This document shows positions 20,160 to 29,656 of a stretch of 64,000 bases of DNA, piece after piece. This DNA is from Shewanella yunxiaonensis. Its GTDB lineage: Bacteria > Pseudomonadota > Gammaproteobacteria > Enterobacterales > Shewanellaceae. The notes below the pieces were generated by a model that had not been told where the DNA came from, did no database searches, and saw only the letters and a program-made list of their open reading frames with translations. The stretch spans positions 1,833,001-1,897,000 of the forward strand of contig NZ_CP073587.1 in NCBI RefSeq assembly GCF_018223345.1, read 5' to 3'. The stretch's first letter is position 1; each line of letters starts with the position of its first letter. A program made the position numbers and the translations under genes.

Positions 20160-22556
20160 TTAGTCAGACAGGTGGGTGGCCTGTCGCAGGCCATACCACA
20201 ACTGTCCTAACGCAATACCGCCATCGTTAACAGGCACTAGCCGCTGCGGCAAACGCTGGATGCCGCGATTATGCAGTTGTTGATAGCAGTACTCTGCTAA
20301 AAATCGATTCTGGAAGACCCCCCCCGTTAACACGACAGGCAGGTGGTTGCCTAATTTTTGCTGCGCTGCTACCGCGCTGTGGCAAATCGCATCTCCGAGC
20401 GCCTGTATAAACGCCATCGCAATAACGTCTTTATCAATTTGCTGCAGCGTGGCCTGTAACAACTGATTAAACAAGGTCGCGGTATCCCATTGTCCTAGTA
20501 ATAATCCGGCGTATGGCCGCAGTGGTAACTGCAATTTAAGCGCTTGTGCCTCAGTAGTTTTCCCGGCAGCTTCAGCACGCCGAGCCAGGGTTTCAATGAT
20601 AATTCCCGCCTGACCTTCATACTGGGTGTCCTGCATTTCGTCCAACAATACCGCCAGTGCATCGAAAAGTCTGCCAACTGAGTGGGACTTTGGCATTTTG
20701 TCTGCGGCAAAAATCTTTGCCAGATTACGCAGTAACGAGGGCGAGTAATAGCGAAACGCCGGCAAGTTCATCGCGACGATATCATTGATACTGAATTGCT
20801 GTAGTAATAACGCTAGAGTTAAGCGAAACGGTGATTTGATGGCAAGTTCGCTACCAAGCAATGAGAATGAGCGGATACTGGCAAGTCGCTCGTAACTATT
20901 GCTGTCAGCCAGCAACAACTCACCGCCCCATAATTCGCCATCGTCACCAAGGCCGGTGCCATCAAAGCTGAAGCCCAACACTTTGCCGTCATAATCGTTG
21001 GCCGCGAGCGTTGCCAGAACATGGGCGTAATGGTGTTGTACGGCAGTTATCGGCTGAGATTGCTCCATAGCCCATCGACTCGACGCATAATCAGGGTGTA
21101 GATCGCGCACAATCGAGTCTGCATTGAAGTGGTACATCCGTTTAAAGCTGGCAAGCGTACGCTGGAAATAACCTTCCGCTCCCAGGCTAAAAAGGTCACC
21201 AATATGAGGACTAAGATATAGCGTATTGCCGATATTCAGTGCCAACGTGTTCTTTTGTTGTGGGCCTACCGCCAACACGGATGGCAGTGTTGGCTTGGCT
21301 AATAACTTGCTTGGCAGGCTCAGCGGTGCATAACCACGCGCTAAGCGCATGACCTGCAATTCACCACCACACATTTGCACCACCGAATCATCGCAACCAT
21401 TGAGGATTGGGCGATTATGATCCAGCATGGCATCGATCACCATAAAGTGCTCATTGGCAAGCTGTGCCAAGATAGTCTCACCATCGGTAATAATGGGTTC
21501 GCCGGAAAGGTTGGCACTGGTGGCCACTAACGGCTTTTGCACGGCATCCAGCAATAACGTGTGCAGCGGAGTATAGGGCATAAACAGCCCAATACGGTCG
21601 ATATTCGGGGCCACTGCGGCACTTAGTAGAATGTCAGCAGTGGCCGATTTTTGTAGCAGTACAATCGGCCGTTCCTGACTACACAGCAGTTGCCACTCGG
21701 CGTCACTCGCCACCGCATATTGCTGCGCCATCTCTAAATCTGCCACTATCACCGCCAACGGCTTAGCGGGCCGTTGCTTGCGTAGCCGCAATCTAGTGAC
21801 AGCTTGATGGTTAGTGGCGTCACAAACCAGATGAAAGCCGCCTAATCCTTTAATGGCAAGAATCTTACCGGCGAGAAGGGCGGCTACAGCTAATGAGAAC
21901 GCCTGCTCTCGCGACGCTAATTCATGGCCCTGATTGTCCACATAGCGCAGATGCGGCCCGCATTTTGGACAACTCACCGGCTGCGCGTGATAACGACGAT
22001 CCATGGGATCTTCATAGGCCTTACGACAATCATCACACATCGCAAACGCCGCCATCGAAGTATTATGACGGTCGTAGGGCAGGTTATTGATAATGGTGTA
22101 ACGTGGACCGCAGTGAGTGCAGTTGGTAAAAGGGTAATGATAATGGCGATTATTGGGATCGCGGATCTCTTGCAAACACGCCGGGCAACTGCTTTTATCG
22201 GTACCCACAGCCACTAATGCCTGATGGCTACTGCGACTCTTATGAATGCTGAAATCTTTAAGTGTGGCATCCTCGGGCACGATTTCGTAACACAGACTGT
22301 CGATACGTGCCAGTGGCGGTTGCTCGGTATACAGTGCATTATCAAAAGCTTGCAGCATAGCCAAATTGGCTTGAACAACAATGGTGACGCCTTCGCCGTT
22401 GTTCAGCACATGACCACAAAGTTGATAGCGCTTGGCAAGCTGATAGATCCAGGGGCGGAATCCCACGCCCTGGACTATCCCTGTCACATGGTAGCACCGA
22501 GCCTGCAATTTACTGCTGGCGCAATGTTGCGGTGCAAAGGTGACAGCTTCGCTCAT
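20160..22556 (-). CDS. hypF: Carbamoyltransferase HypF
   Basis: Makes the carbamoyl group from carbamoyl phosphate and passes it to HypE. 798 residues with the complete domain order: acylphosphatase (VTGIVQGVGFRPWIYQ, about 23-100), two zinc fingers (CPAC-18-CTHC, then CDDC...CPKC), a YrdC-like domain (LAIKGLGGFHLVCDATN) and a Kae1-like domain with the metal motif HHYAHVLATL and TGGVFQNRFL near the end. All expected catalytic features are intact, in contrast to the HypF-like protein encoded just upstream. Confidence 0.98.
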   Translation of the reverse strand: MSEAVTFAPQHCASSKLQARCYHVTGIVQGVGFRPWIYQLAKRYQLCGHVLNNGEGVTIVVQANLAMLQAFDNALYTEQPPLARIDSLCYEIVPEDATLKDFSIHKSRSSHQALVAVGTDKSSCPACLQEIRDPNNRHYHYPFTNCTHCGPRYTIINNLPYDRHNTSMAAFAMCDDCRKAYEDPMDRRYHAQPVSCPKCGPHLRYVDNQGHELASREQAFSLAVAALLAGKILAIKGLGGFHLVCDATNHQAVTRLRLRKQRPAKPLAVIVADLEMAQQYAVASDAEWQLLCSQERPIVLLQKSATADILLSAAVAPNIDRIGLFMPYTPLHTLLLDAVQKPLVATSANLSGEPIITDGETILAQLANEHFMVIDAMLDHNRPILNGCDDSVVQMCGGELQVMRLARGYAPLSLPSKLLAKPTLPSVLAVGPQQKNTLALNIGNTLYLSPHIGDLFSLGAEGYFQRTLASFKRMYHFNADSIVRDLHPDYASSRWAMEQSQPITAVQHHYAHVLATLAANDYDGKVLGFSFDGTGLGDDGELWGGELLLADSNSYERLASIRSFSLLGSELAIKSPFRLTLALLLQQFSINDIVAMNLPAFRYYSPSLLRNLAKIFAADKMPKSHSVGRLFDALAVLLDEMQDTQYEGQAGIIIETLARRAEAAGKTTEAQALKLQLPLRPYAGLLLGQWDTATLFNQLLQATLQQIDKDVIAMAFIQALGDAICHSAVAAQQKLGNHLPVVLTGGVFQNRFLAEYCYQQLHNRGIQRLPQRLVPVNDGGIALGQLWYGLRQATHLSD

Positions 22557-22559
22557 GCA

Positions 22560-24359
22560 TTATCTCCGGCGTTGGCGCAAGTAAAGCGCACCGGTAGCTA
22601 GCAATGCACCATCAAGATCCTGCATCTGGCTGACGCCGAGCGGGAAATTCTTGCCCAGGCGCAACGCAATACGGCGGCCAAGCACCGGATTGGCAAAGCT
22701 ACTGCCGGCCAGATAGACACGACGGATGCCGGTATTAAGATCCAACCGTTCAATCCAGTTAGCGATAAAATCTGCCAGTGAATCATTCATGGCGAAGGCC
22801 AACTTGGCCGCATCATCGTCGCCAGCAAGCCGGAAGCTAATGAGTGTGCCGAAGGTTTTACACCAATCAAAAGTTGCGTATTCACCTGAAATCAATGGGT
22901 AATCGATACGAGGAGAATTCGCACTGGTGTTGCTCATGGCGGCAGCCACAAAGGCATCGGCAAGCTGTTCGTTGCTATCAGCCTCAATACCGATGATTAC
23001 CGCAGCAACTATCCACAAAGATTTCAAACTCTGCTTTGAACAACCGCTGAGGTCCAACTTTTGTAGTCGTTGATACAGTGCCGGATATTGCTCGGTGAAT
23101 TTAGCAAACACATCTTGTTGTGGGCTAGATTGCAGTTGGCTGATGATATCGGCACCTGTTGCGGGCAGTTCTGGTACTTGCATAAAGCATTTGATATCGC
23201 CATCGTCATTCGATGTCATTAACTGACTGACATAACGATCGCTGAAATACAGCATACCGAGATTGCTGGCACTGCCAACTTCCGCCGCAATACCCAACAG
23301 TGCACATTGCGCGGCACTCGTGGCGTCGGTGGAATCCCAGACGTCTGCATCATCATTAGCCAGTGATGCAACAAGCTGTTGTTGTTTGCGTTTACCCGTT
23401 GCTTTAGCAACGTATGCACCAAATCGAGCACTTTCATGCAGGGTTTCTGGTAGTGCTTGACCGAGCAATAGGTTATCTAATTGCACTGTTGAAACAGCGA
23501 CTGGCACATCTATGCCTAGCGTATGGGCAAATACCGCCTGCTGATGTTCCCGATGACAATAGATGGCATCAATCCCTTTAACACGCAGATATTCAGCCAG
23601 CACCAGCTGCAGACGTGAGGCGGCAAAACCGACTTCATATAATGGCGCGGCTAATTTACTGTCAGTCACCGGTTGCAGCCGCAATAGTGGCTTTTCAATG
23701 GAAGATAATGCCAGCACCTCGTTGTCAGTCACTTGAAACAGACTATTGAGATTATTAGGGTTACATACCAGCATTTGCTGCCGTCCCTGACCAATAGGCT
23801 GCCGGCTCAGTACCAGTTTACCGGACACATCGTCAAGGAACAGGGTTTCACCTTCCAGCAGTCTTACCGCCAACTGCTGTAAATCCTGTCGTTGCAATGC
23901 AGCAACTGTGTCCAGGGTTAATATCGCTTGTTCGCCATGACAGTGGTCACAGGCAACTACCAGATTGGCAAACTCCCCATGTTGGTTGTCACCAAAACGT
24001 GGCTGACAATGCTGGCAGAAGGGCACGTTCGCAGCACTGACCTCAATCGGCTTTTTATCACCCTGACGGTCTGTCGCCAGCAACATACGAGAGTCCAGCA
24101 AATGGACACTCAGCAGAAAGTCAGCAGCAACTTGTTCTGCCAAGCATTCTAGTTCCGCCTGTTCACCTTCTGCTTCCAGCAGATAGCGCCAGGTCACAAC
24201 CGGTTTTTTCTGTTGTTCCAAATGTTCATTGGCCTGGTGGCGAATGGCCAACAAACCCACTGTTAAATTCAGCTTCTGGTAATTAAGGTATTGATTGCAT
24301 AAGTAACCATACCAAGGTACCTGTTTAGAACAGTCAAACTCGAATCTCAGCAATTTCAT
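22560..24359 (-). CDS. Divergent HypF-like hydrogenase accessory protein (degenerate HypF paralogue)
   Basis: 599-residue protein that I read as a HypF relative. It has one zinc finger with the exact HypF spacing (Cys115-x2-Cys118-18-Cys137-x2-Cys140), then LAVRLLEGETLFLDDVSGKLVL, aligning with the YrdC-type LLAGKILAIKGLGGFHLVC of HypF. Its C-terminus VYLAGSSFANPVLGRRIA ... DLDGALLATGALY aligns with VVLTGGVFQNRFLAEYCY ... VNDGGIALGQLWY of HypF. It lacks the acylphosphatase signature and the second finger, and where HypF has HHYAHVLATLAAND it has KRKQQQLVASLANDD, so the metal site is lost. Probably a non-catalytic assembly factor; its function is not known to me. It sits between hyaD and hypF with two- and three-base gaps. 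Confidence 0.75.
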   Translation of the reverse strand: MKLLRFEFDCSKQVPWYGYLCNQYLNYQKLNLTVGLLAIRHQANEHLEQQKKPVVTWRYLLEAEGEQAELECLAEQVAADFLLSVHLLDSRMLLATDRQGDKKPIEVSAANVPFCQHCQPRFGDNQHGEFANLVVACDHCHGEQAILTLDTVAALQRQDLQQLAVRLLEGETLFLDDVSGKLVLSRQPIGQGRQQMLVCNPNNLNSLFQVTDNEVLALSSIEKPLLRLQPVTDSKLAAPLYEVGFAASRLQLVLAEYLRVKGIDAIYCHREHQQAVFAHTLGIDVPVAVSTVQLDNLLLGQALPETLHESARFGAYVAKATGKRKQQQLVASLANDDADVWDSTDATSAAQCALLGIAAEVGSASNLGMLYFSDRYVSQLMTSNDDGDIKCFMQVPELPATGADIISQLQSSPQQDVFAKFTEQYPALYQRLQKLDLSGCSKQSLKSLWIVAAVIIGIEADSNEQLADAFVAAAMSNTSANSPRIDYPLISGEYATFDWCKTFGTLISFRLAGDDDAAKLAFAMNDSLADFIANWIERLDLNTGIRRVYLAGSSFANPVLGRRIALRLGKNFPLGVSQMQDLDGALLATGALYLRQRRR

Positions 24360-24361
24360 TA

Positions 24362-24970
24362 TTAATCGGTGTCCTGCGTTTCCTGTCGGCGCGGGGCGTG
24401 GCCGCTGGTTCTGTCGCCCATGGACAGACGGGGTTTGTAGGATTGCGGGATAAGATCAGCGATGTCGGTATGGGAAATACGCTCAGTTTGCCATCCCAGA
24501 GATTCAAGATGGTTGATGAGAGTTTTTTCCATCAAAGGTACGGCGGCGGCAATACGCTCGGTCAATCCCAGAGTCATGGGTTCAATAACGGTAGGGGTAA
24601 CGCCAAGCACCATAGTGTGTGGACGGTCGCCCAGCATTTCCATCATTGTTAGTGTTTGCAGCATCTCCACTTCATGGGCGCTGCCTTGCCAGTCAACTTC
24701 AGGCGGAGCCTGATCAAAATCAAAAAAGTAAACTTCGCCCGGACCACAACCAGCGGCATTGATGGTGTCCACTACTATCAATGAATCATATTGACTGATG
24801 ATAGGTGTGAGGCCTTGGGCTAAGGTACCGCCATCAAGCATAACCAGCTCATGTTCGGGATGAGAGAAATGGTAGTTCTCATGAATATAATTGACAAAAT
24901 GTACGCCGATACCCTCATCGGCGTACAGTACATTGCCAATTCCCAATAACAGTAGTTTCATTGGGCGCAT
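24362..24970 (-). CDS. hyaD: Hydrogenase maturation endopeptidase HyaD
   Basis: Nickel-dependent check protease that clips the C-terminal tail of HyaB after metal insertion. 202 residues; motif LLLGIGNVLYADEGIGVHF carries the metal Glu, LDGGTLAQGL and VVDTINA the Asp region, and GSAHEVEMLQTL the metal His. Start 24970 has AGGAG very close; the ATG at 24961 gives the usual family N-terminus and is an alternative. It is the only such protease in the window although two HyaB proteins need processing. The C-terminus is extended and charged. Confidence 0.95.
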   Translation of the reverse strand: MRPMKLLLLGIGNVLYADEGIGVHFVNYIHENYHFSHPEHELVMLDGGTLAQGLTPIISQYDSLIVVDTINAAGCGPGEVYFFDFDQAPPEVDWQGSAHEVEMLQTLTMMEMLGDRPHTMVLGVTPTVIEPMTLGLTERIAAAVPLMEKTLINHLESLGWQTERISHTDIADLIPQSYKPRLSMGDRTSGHAPRRQETQDTD

Positions 24971-24977
24971 TGGACTC

Positions 24978-25646
24978 CTAGTGTTTTTCTGGACGGTAAT
25001 CGTATCCTGATACTATCGCATCAACAGCATTGTGCTTGAAGCGAATGCCGTACCATACTGCCATGTACACGTGAATCACCACGAAGATAATGAATACCCA
25101 CGTCATATAGTGGTGCCAAATACGCACCATGGCCAGGCCACCCAATGCTTCAGTCAGCCAGGATGCAGTGCTCCAAAGCGCACCACCTAAACCTTCGTGA
25201 TAAACGTTGGCATACAATATCAGTCCAGTAACACAGATCAAAGCAGCTACGATGGAAATCGCAAAATAGGTCATAAACTGCAAAGGTCCGTATATCCCGG
25301 CTTTATCCAGATGGCCCATCCATAAATAGGACTTGATTTGAGCTATCCAGCTTCTAAAGCTCATCACGTCCTTGAAAGACCGTCTTTCAATGTCGCTTTT
25401 GCTAAAGAAGAACAGATAGGCCCGTGCCAGCGTTACCGCACATAACACAAATCCGAAAATCAGATGAGCAAAGCGGATCCACCCCTGAACCAATACGTCT
25501 GTAGAATCAGCACCTACAACATAAGGCCAGGAGATGTAAAGACCGGTTGCCACCAGCATTACAATCGCCAGCGCTCTGAGCCAGTGAAAGATACGTATTG
25601 CGGCACTAAAGATCTTTACCTGTTTATAGGCAATACTTGCTGCCAT
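24978..25646 (-). CDS. hyaC: Hydrogenase b-type cytochrome subunit, set 1
   Basis: Di-heme membrane cytochrome of 222 residues that passes electrons from the periplasmic hydrogenase to the quinone pool. Four membrane helices carry the haem histidines of the family: RIFHWLRALAI, WIRFAHLIFGF and the C-terminal VIHVYMAVWYGIRFKHNAVD. It lies seven bases before hyaD and twelve after hyaB. Very similar to the set 2 copy at 28973-29644, including the C-terminal YDYRPEK/YDYHPEK. Confidence 0.97.
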   Translation of the reverse strand: MAASIAYKQVKIFSAAIRIFHWLRALAIVMLVATGLYISWPYVVGADSTDVLVQGWIRFAHLIFGFVLCAVTLARAYLFFFSKSDIERRSFKDVMSFRSWIAQIKSYLWMGHLDKAGIYGPLQFMTYFAISIVAALICVTGLILYANVYHEGLGGALWSTASWLTEALGGLAMVRIWHHYMTWVFIIFVVIHVYMAVWYGIRFKHNAVDAIVSGYDYRPEKH

Positions 25647-25658
25647 AACACTTCCTCC

Positions 25659-27362
25659 TTACAGGCTGTTAGCGTCAACGCGAAATTCACCCAGTGATTG
25701 ACCTTTGTAATCCATCACATGTACAGCACAGGCCATACATGGGTCAAATGAGTGGATAATACGGATGACTTCCAGCGGTTTAGTTGGGTCTTCCAGTTTC
25801 AGACCCACCAGTGATGCTTCGTACGGACCGACTTTGCCATTGGCATCAACAGGACCGGCGTTCCAAGTGGTTGGAACTACTGCCTGATAGTTTTCTACCA
25901 GACCGCCTTTAATGCGGATCCAGTGGCTCAACATGCCGCGAGGCGCTTCAATCATGCCGTGACCTACGTATTCTTTGTTAGGGTCAACAACAGGTTTTAC
26001 GTAAGTGGATTCGTCACTCAGCATGTTAGTCAGCAAAGCATTGAAGGTCTTAACACCTTCCTGGGCTACGATAGAAGTCTGTAGCATACGTGCTGCAGTA
26101 CGGCCCAAGGTAGTAAACAATGCTTGAATTGGCAGGCCAGTGCGTTTCAGCAGACCATCAACAGCTTCAACTACCACTTTATTGCCTTTGGCATAGTTCA
26201 CCAACAAGCAGGACAATGGACCTACTTCAACTGGTTCGCCATTGTAACGTGGTGACTTCACCCAGCTATATTTGTTGTCGCCATCCAGTGTTGGCAGCTT
26301 GCCATATACGGTGTCACGTTCAACCATGCCGGTGTAATCAGGGATTGTTGTGCCATCGTAAGGATGCTGTGGTTTATCCGCTTTATACCAAGCATGGGTG
26401 ACGTCTTCTGCGATCAGGTCCGGATTGATATCGGTAACATTCTTCAGGTCACCGTTCATGATGACACCCTGCTGGAAGATGTACTCGCCATCAGCAGTCG
26501 CAAAATCGTTGGTTGCCAGGAAGTTTGGTACGTTAACGCCACCTAAAACCGACGCTTCACCACCGAAGGCTTCGGCGGCCATAATAACGTCAGCTTTATA
26601 CCCACGTTCAATGAAATCAGCCACGATATCGTGTTTCTGTTTCCATTCCTGCAGACGGGCAGGGCTCAGCATATCGCGTACGGAAGTAACACCGCCTACA
26701 ACCAATGATTGTGGATGCGGTTGTTTACCACCGAAGATCGCCAGCATTTCTGCGGCAATACGCTGAATTTCCAATGCTTTCAGGTAGTGAGACAGGGCGA
26801 TCAGGTTCTGCTCGGGAGTGAACTTATAAGTACCATTGCCCCAGTAAGCATTAGCGAATGGGCCAAGTTTACCGGTTGCGACAAAACCTTTCACACGCTC
26901 TTGCACTGCACGCAGCTCACCTTCACCCGCCGCAATTGGAGCGTCAGTGTATTTCAGTGCAACTTGCGCTGCTTTTGCTGGATCGGCGCTCAATGCGGAT
27001 ACTACGTCTACCCAATCCATCCCATGCAGGTGATAGAAATGTACGACGTGGTCATGCATGAAGAGAGAAGTGTGCATCAATGAACGCAGATAACGGGCAT
27101 TTAATGGGATTTTGATCCCCAAGGCATTTTCTACTGCTTCAGTACCACAGCGGTAATGGGAATAGGTACATACACCGCAGATACGTTGCACGATCAAACC
27201 TACATCCATTGGGGTCCGGCCTTTCAGGATCACTTCGATACCGCGCCACAGTGTGGAGGCTGACCAGGCTTTTTTAACTACATTGTTTTCATCCACTTCC
27301 ACCTCAATGCGGAGGTGACCCTCAATACGGGTAATGGGATCGATAACGACACGTTGGTTCAT
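25659..27362 (-). CDS. hyaB: NiFe hydrogenase large subunit, set 1
   Basis: Catalytic subunit of 567 residues of a membrane-bound uptake hydrogenase. Both nickel cysteine pairs are intact: RICGVCTYSH near residue 61 and DPCMACAVH near the C-terminus. A 15-residue tail follows the final histidine and would be removed by HyaD. Starts three bases after hyaA1. Same length as the set 2 copy, with differences spread along the protein, which points to an old duplication or separate acquisition and not to a fresh copy. Confidence 0.98.
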   Translation of the reverse strand: MNQRVVIDPITRIEGHLRIEVEVDENNVVKKAWSASTLWRGIEVILKGRTPMDVGLIVQRICGVCTYSHYRCGTEAVENALGIKIPLNARYLRSLMHTSLFMHDHVVHFYHLHGMDWVDVVSALSADPAKAAQVALKYTDAPIAAGEGELRAVQERVKGFVATGKLGPFANAYWGNGTYKFTPEQNLIALSHYLKALEIQRIAAEMLAIFGGKQPHPQSLVVGGVTSVRDMLSPARLQEWKQKHDIVADFIERGYKADVIMAAEAFGGEASVLGGVNVPNFLATNDFATADGEYIFQQGVIMNGDLKNVTDINPDLIAEDVTHAWYKADKPQHPYDGTTIPDYTGMVERDTVYGKLPTLDGDNKYSWVKSPRYNGEPVEVGPLSCLLVNYAKGNKVVVEAVDGLLKRTGLPIQALFTTLGRTAARMLQTSIVAQEGVKTFNALLTNMLSDESTYVKPVVDPNKEYVGHGMIEAPRGMLSHWIRIKGGLVENYQAVVPTTWNAGPVDANGKVGPYEASLVGLKLEDPTKPLEVIRIIHSFDPCMACAVHVMDYKGQSLGEFRVDANSL

Positions 27363-27365
27363 TGA

Positions 27366-28505
27366 TTAGTCCTCCTTGGAAGAACCGGCAAACAGACTAG
27401 CGACAGCGTGGGCACCGATACCTACGACAGTGGCACCGAGAATAACAGCACCGATGGTGTCAGCGGTGGCATCCAGACCATGCAATAACTGGCGGCCAAG
27501 AGGTTTTTCAAAGTCAGCCATATCGTCCCAGAAGTTGGGTTCAGAGCAACCCATGCAGCCATGACCTGCCAAAACTGGCCAGCTTACATGATGGTTGAAA
27601 CGTTCAGTGGGGCAGTTGTTATAGGTGTATGGGCCTTTACAACCCACTTTGTACAGGCAATAGCCCTGTTTAGCACCTTCATCACCAAACTGTTCAACGA
27701 ATTCACCAGAGTCAAAACGACCACGACGTTCGCAGTTATCGTGTACACGTGCACCATAGGCCCATTTCGGACGGTTATACATATCCAGTGCGGGCAAGCG
27801 ACCGAACATGATGAAGTACATCAATGTACCAACAATATTTTTTTCACTTGGTGGGCAGCCACCTAAGTTAACTACGGCTTTATCTACCACTTCGTAGACG
27901 CCTTTGGCGCCGGTTGGGTTAGGCGCAGCAGCCTGAATACCACCGAAGGAAGCACAAGTACCAACCGAAATGATGGCTGCAGCACCTTCAGCAGCTTCTT
28001 TAACAATTTGCAGACCAGTGTGGCCTTTACAGCCAACAGTCAAAAATGCACCGTTGTTAGCAGTAGGCACACCGCCTTCAACTGCCAGCAGATACTTACC
28101 TTTGTAAGCTTCCAGCGCGTGTTCCAGATTTTCTTCTGCCTGCCAGCCAGCAGCGGCCATCAGGGTTTCATGATATTCCAGAGAAATATGATCAAAGATC
28201 AGTGAATCGAGATTAGGGGTATCGGCCCGAACCAGAGACTCGGAACAGCCGGTACATTCGGCCAGGTGCAACCAAATCAGTGGTACCCGGTCAGCCAGCT
28301 CAGCAGCTTCTGCAACCAGATTGCTGAATGGCAGTGGTAATGCCAGCAATGCAGTAACTGAAGCGCTCCACTTCATGAAGTCACGACGGGAGATCCCGAG
28401 TTCCAACATGCGTTCCTGCAGTGATTTTTCCTGACGGGGGGGAAGTTGGCGCAGTTCCTCCAACCGTTTCCGTCCCTGTTCATAGAGGGCTGAATGTGTG
28501 TCCAT
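27366..28505 (-). CDS. hyaA: NiFe hydrogenase small subunit, set 1 (Tat-exported)
   Basis: Electron-transfer subunit of 379 residues. The twin-arginine signal is SRRDFMKWSASV with a hydrophobic core and cleavage after AEA; it carries the folded dimer to the periplasm. Proximal-cluster cysteines are in ECTGCSE, GTCASFGG and GGCPPSE; medial and distal ligands in HDNCERRG, YCLYKVGCKG, NNCPTERF and GHGCMGCSE. Gly replaces both extra cysteines of oxygen-tolerant enzymes. A C-terminal helix (IGAVILGATVVGIGAHAVA) anchors it to the membrane beside HyaC. First gene of the long hya-hyp operon, with AAGG upstream of the ATG and an FNR-type box 150 bases away. Confidence 0.98.
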   Translation of the reverse strand: MDTHSALYEQGRKRLEELRQLPPRQEKSLQERMLELGISRRDFMKWSASVTALLALPLPFSNLVAEAAELADRVPLIWLHLAECTGCSESLVRADTPNLDSLIFDHISLEYHETLMAAAGWQAEENLEHALEAYKGKYLLAVEGGVPTANNGAFLTVGCKGHTGLQIVKEAAEGAAAIISVGTCASFGGIQAAAPNPTGAKGVYEVVDKAVVNLGGCPPSEKNIVGTLMYFIMFGRLPALDMYNRPKWAYGARVHDNCERRGRFDSGEFVEQFGDEGAKQGYCLYKVGCKGPYTYNNCPTERFNHHVSWPVLAGHGCMGCSEPNFWDDMADFEKPLGRQLLHGLDATADTIGAVILGATVVGIGAHAVASLFAGSSKED

Positions 28506-28657
28506 GGGTTTACCTTAATGTTGTTTTTAAAAGGCGATTTGCGTTAAAGCTCACACAGTTAACAGCGTTATAGTAGGGAGATAAAGAAGGTAAAATCTTG
28601 AGGTGCATCAATTTTCTATGAAAGATGAGACGCATGAGTTAATTAGTTTTTCACAAT

Positions 28658-28671
28658 ATGATGTTGATCAA
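28658..28671. promoter_or_regulatory. FNR/EtrA-type box upstream of hyaA1
   Basis: ATGATGTTGATCAA matches the FNR consensus TTGAT-N4-ATCAA at nine of ten fixed positions. It lies about 150 bases upstream of the hyaA1 start, within the 467-base stretch 28506-28972, which holds no gene. The rest of that stretch is AT-rich promoter DNA and, at its far end, the hairpin following hyaC2. FNR-type control fits anaerobic hydrogen uptake. Confidence 0.6.
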
Positions 28672-28916
28672 ATATTGGATTTCTTAATGAGACAAATTGT
28701 CTAATTGACCTGTTTTTTCTAATTGAAACCGATTTTAGGTAATTATAACGGTTTTGAAAGCTTGAATTTTGTTAATGTTTTAACCTGGTGGCATAACTTT
28801 TAACGTATTTGTTGGTTTGGGTTGCTTTAGATATTAACAATTGACTCACGTAGCAAAAAATATGAGCAATATGCAGAATTGATATGGTGTAAAAGTAGAT
28901 GAAAGTCACAAAAGTC

Positions 28917-28964
28917 GGGTACTTGCTAGCACTATTGAGTACTATTGAGCACTAGTAAGCACCC
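28917..28964 (-). terminator. Hairpin after hyaC2 with internal 10-bp tandem repeat
   Basis: The arms GGGTACTTGCTAG (28917-28929) and CTAGTAAGCACCC (28952-28964) pair over 13 positions with only two imperfect pairs. The loop contains two tandem copies of ACTATTGAG(T/C) at 28931-28950. It starts nine bases after the hyaC2 stop and would end the hyaA2B2C2 transcript; on the minus strand the downstream GACTTTTG is only a weak T run, so partial read-through into set 1 is possible. Confidence 0.55.
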
Positions 28965-28972
28965 GCGATGGG

Positions 28973-29644
28973 TCAATTTTTCTCTGGGTGATAATCATAT
29001 CCAGAGACGATGGCGTCTACCGCATTATGTTTGAAACGGATGCCGTACCAAACCGCCATGTAGATGTGGATTACTAGAAAAATAATGAAACACCAGGTGA
29101 TGTCATGATGCCAGATGCGCACCATAGCCAAACCACCCATAGCTTCCGTAATCCAACTGGCAGTACTCCATAATGCGCCACCTAGTCCCTGGTGATAAAC
29201 GTTGGCGTAAAGCACTAGACCAGTGATGCACATAAACGCGGCTAACACTGAAACCGCAAAGTATGTCATAAACTGTAATGGTCCATAGACTCCGGCTTTG
29301 TCCAGATGTCCCATCCATAAATAGGATTTGATCTGGGCGAGCCAGCTTTTTGGACTCATCACATCCTTAAACGAACGCCGTTCAATGTCACTTTTACTGA
29401 AAAAGAACAGATAAGCTCGTGAACCGGTTATCGCACACAAGGTAAAACCGAAAATCAAGTGCCCAAAACGGATCCAGCCTTGTACCAATACGTCCGTTGA
29501 GTCGGCACCAATGACATAGGGCCAAGCGATATAAAATCCGGTTGCTACCAGCGCCACGATAGACAACGCTCTTAACCAGTGAAATACACGGATTGCGGCA
29601 CTAAAGATTTTTTCCTGCTTATACGCCACGTTTGTAGTTGTCAT
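28973..29644 (-). CDS. hyaC: Hydrogenase b-type cytochrome subunit, set 2
   Basis: 223-residue di-heme quinone-linked cytochrome, a near twin of the set 1 HyaC. The haem-ligand regions RVFHWLRALSI, WIRFGHLIFGF and VIHIYMAVWYGIRFKHNAVD are kept; His-to-context changes are conservative. It is the last gene of the hyaA2-hyaB2-hyaC2 unit, starting twelve bases after hyaB2, the same spacing as in set 1. No hyaD follows: the next downstream element is the hairpin at 28917-28964. Confidence 0.96.
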   Translation of the reverse strand: MTTTNVAYKQEKIFSAAIRVFHWLRALSIVALVATGFYIAWPYVIGADSTDVLVQGWIRFGHLIFGFTLCAITGSRAYLFFFSKSDIERRSFKDVMSPKSWLAQIKSYLWMGHLDKAGVYGPLQFMTYFAVSVLAAFMCITGLVLYANVYHQGLGGALWSTASWITEAMGGLAMVRIWHHDITWCFIIFLVIHIYMAVWYGIRFKHNAVDAIVSGYDYHPEKN

Positions 29645-29656
29645 CGTTTTCCCTCC

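Noticed and set aside
24362..24970. Separate protease gene for the second hydrogenase set
   Set aside because: Only one HyaD is encoded; after hyaC2 the sequence goes straight into a hairpin and then the promoter region of set 1.
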